Assembly (NCBI GenBank): GCA_031272575.1
Contig: JAISTO010000135.1
Location: 1-6,403, forward strand
Source: Treponema sp.
GTDB taxonomy: Bacteria > Spirochaetota > Spirochaetia > Treponematales > Breznakiellaceae
DNA: 6,403 nucleotides
Direction: 5' to 3'
Part shown: in pieces, positions 5,739-6,403 of the stretch
How positions within the stretch are numbered: the stretch's first letter is position 1
Layout: every line of letters starts with the position of its first letter
Position numbers and translations under genes: made by a program
Notes under the pieces: model-generated
What the model was told of the DNA's origin: nothing
Databases searched by the model: none
Seen by the model: the letters and a program-made list of their open reading frames with translations, nothing else

Positions 5739-5760
5739 AAGAAAGCATCCATGCTTTCTT
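5739..5760 (-). promoter_or_regulatory. Leader hairpin with GGA loop, candidate CsrA site (first flagellin)
   Basis: The ten bases at 5739-5748 and 5751-5760 are perfect reverse complements, centred on GG. On the minus strand the apex reads GCATGGATGC, so GGA falls in the loop and the core ATGGATG is close to the ARGGATG core of the known CsrA consensus. It lies 22 bases before the ATG and 9 before the ribosome binding site. The stem shares no sequence with the hairpin ahead of the second flagellin, yet loop and spacing match. Confidence 0.65.
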
Positions 5761-5826
5761 TGACCGCCACGATCTCCCGCGCCGCGCCGCGGACGCCGCG
5801 CGTTCGATCATGCCTTGTCTGTTATT

Positions 5827-5854
5827 GTATCGGCAAATTGAACGGAAAACTTTA
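5827..5854 (-). promoter_or_regulatory. Sigma-28 (FliA) promoter of the first flagellin
   Basis: TAAAGTTT (5854-5847) and GCCGATAC (5834-5827) match the sigma-28 consensus TAAAGTTT / GCCGATAA at 15 of 16 positions. The spacer is 12 bases instead of the usual 11. The predicted start is near 5820, giving a leader of about 104 nt. Sigma-28 control is typical of late flagellar genes such as flagellins. The promoter lies between the stem-loop of the upstream gene and the flagellin leader. Confidence 0.8.
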
Positions 5855-5865
5855 ATTTTTATGCT

Positions 5866-5886
5866 TGCCCGCTTTACAAGCGGGCA
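5866..5886 (-). terminator. Stem-loop on the stop codon of the upstream gene
   Basis: TGCCCGCTT and AAGCGGGCA form a perfect 9-bp stem around a three-base loop. The TAA stop of the PrsW-like gene (5876-5874) lies in and next to the loop. On the minus strand no T-run follows; the sequence continues into A-rich DNA that contains the flagellin -35 element. It may insulate the flagellin promoter from upstream transcription or stabilise the upstream mRNA. Efficient intrinsic termination is doubtful. Confidence 0.5.
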
Positions 5887-6403
5887 GACAGACGGCGCGC
5901 GCTTGAAACAAATGCCGCGAGCGCTATGATTACGGCGAGGAGAGGGGGGGAGCCGCGTATCAGGATGAGGTCGTAAAGGCCATGGATAAAGACCGCGGAT
6001 AAAAATGATACCGCGGCAGACAGGGGGCTGGTGCGGAAATTCGCGGCCGCGGCGCCGACGCGCGCGCCGCAGGAGCCGTGCAGGGGGACCGCGCTTAGCA
6101 CACGGAGGAGCGCCGCGCTGAATCCGGCGCCCCCGTACGAGACGCTCTCGACAAGCGCGAAGCCGAGCCCCACGGCAAGCCCCGCGGCCGCGCTGAAGCG
6201 TCCCCCTGCGGCGGGGGCCTGCTCCGGCAGGGCAGCCGCATCGGGGGCGTTTGCCCTGCGCGCGAGTATACTTTTCGCGATAAGACTGAAGGGCGCGAGT
6301 ACGCAGAGGCGCCCCGCTTCTTCCGCCAGGGCTACGTTGACAAAGACGAGCACGAGGAGGTACGCCCTCGGGTGCGTTTCCGGCGAAAAAACTTCCCGGG
6401 GGA
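5874..6403 (-). CDS. PrsW-like intramembrane metalloprotease, 5' end beyond the window
   Basis: The frame is open to the window edge, so the beginning of the gene is missing; 175 residues are visible. I see a hydrophobic segment (YLLVLVFVNVALAEE) that ends in EE-x-x-R, a second with GLGFALVES, then PLHGS, and FIHGLYD near the C-terminus, followed by a last hydrophobic helix. The order EE-x-x-K/R, F-A-x-x-E, H, and H-x-x-x-D is that of the PrsW family (peptidase M82), membrane-embedded zinc proteases best known for cleaving an anti-sigma factor in Bacillus. Related membrane families share parts of this pattern, so the assignment is tentative and the substrate unknown. A GTG at 6353 is an internal codon, not a likely start, because coding continues upstream. 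Link to motility is only by position; the next gene has its own promoter. Confidence 0.65.
   Translation of the reverse strand, partial: PREVFSPETHPRAYLLVLVFVNVALAEEAGRLCVLAPFSLIAKSILARRANAPDAAALPEQAPAAGGRFSAAAGLAVGLGFALVESVSYGGAGFSAALLRVLSAVPLHGSCGARVGAAAANFRTSPLSAAVSFLSAVFIHGLYDLILIRGSPPLLAVIIALAAFVSSARRLSARL

Noticed and set aside
5717..5770. In-frame N-terminal extension of the first flagellin by 18 residues
   Set aside because: It passes through the leader hairpin and the ribosome binding site; the family start at 5716 has ideal spacing.

Overview
The window looks like a flagellar filament locus from a spirochaete, most probably a Treponema-like member of the Spirochaetales with a G+C-rich genome. 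The main evidence is two short flagellins (286 and 284 residues) that start with MIINHN and carry the central wording of spirochaete FlaB periplasmic-flagellum core proteins, such as ASMWFHIGANMDQR and NGMNMLTGRFA. They are followed by flaG and an unusually long fliD that starts MADIYVPGV. From memory, a comparable flaB1 / flaB3 / fliD cluster exists in Treponema pallidum. No sequence search was run.

Every gene found is on the minus strand, so transcription runs from high to low coordinates. At the right edge (5874-6403) lies the C-terminal part of a PrsW-like membrane metalloprotease, cut by the window. A stem-loop sits on its stop codon. It is followed by a near-consensus sigma-28 promoter (5827-5854), a leader of about 100 nt and the first flagellin (4856-5716). 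A G+C-rich hairpin closes that gene. The second flagellin (3707-4561) then has its own promoter, which looks like a sigma-70 type and sits inside a 22-bp inverted repeat. A strong hairpin (3620-3651) separates the second flagellin from a tight group: flaG (3229-3573), fliD (1250-3220) and an unrecognised 274-residue protein (424-1248) that starts one base after the fliD stop.

The left 423 bases contain no credible gene. They hold AT-rich ATTCGCG-type repeats, a small inverted repeat, G tracts, a likely intrinsic terminator for the operon (143-170), three copies of a 13-base word each followed by C-rich sequence (two of them by four heptanucleotide repeats), and a small palindrome.

Together the genes would make the periplasmic flagellar filament: two core subunits, a cap (FliD), a filament-associated small protein (FlaG) and a possible FliD partner or chaperone. 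The most interesting signal is regulatory. Both flagellin leaders carry a perfect hairpin with unrelated stem sequence but a GGA in the apical loop, and in both a second GGA lies in the Shine-Dalgarno sequence 23-26 nt downstream. This is the layout expected of paired CsrA-binding sites that would repress flagellin translation.
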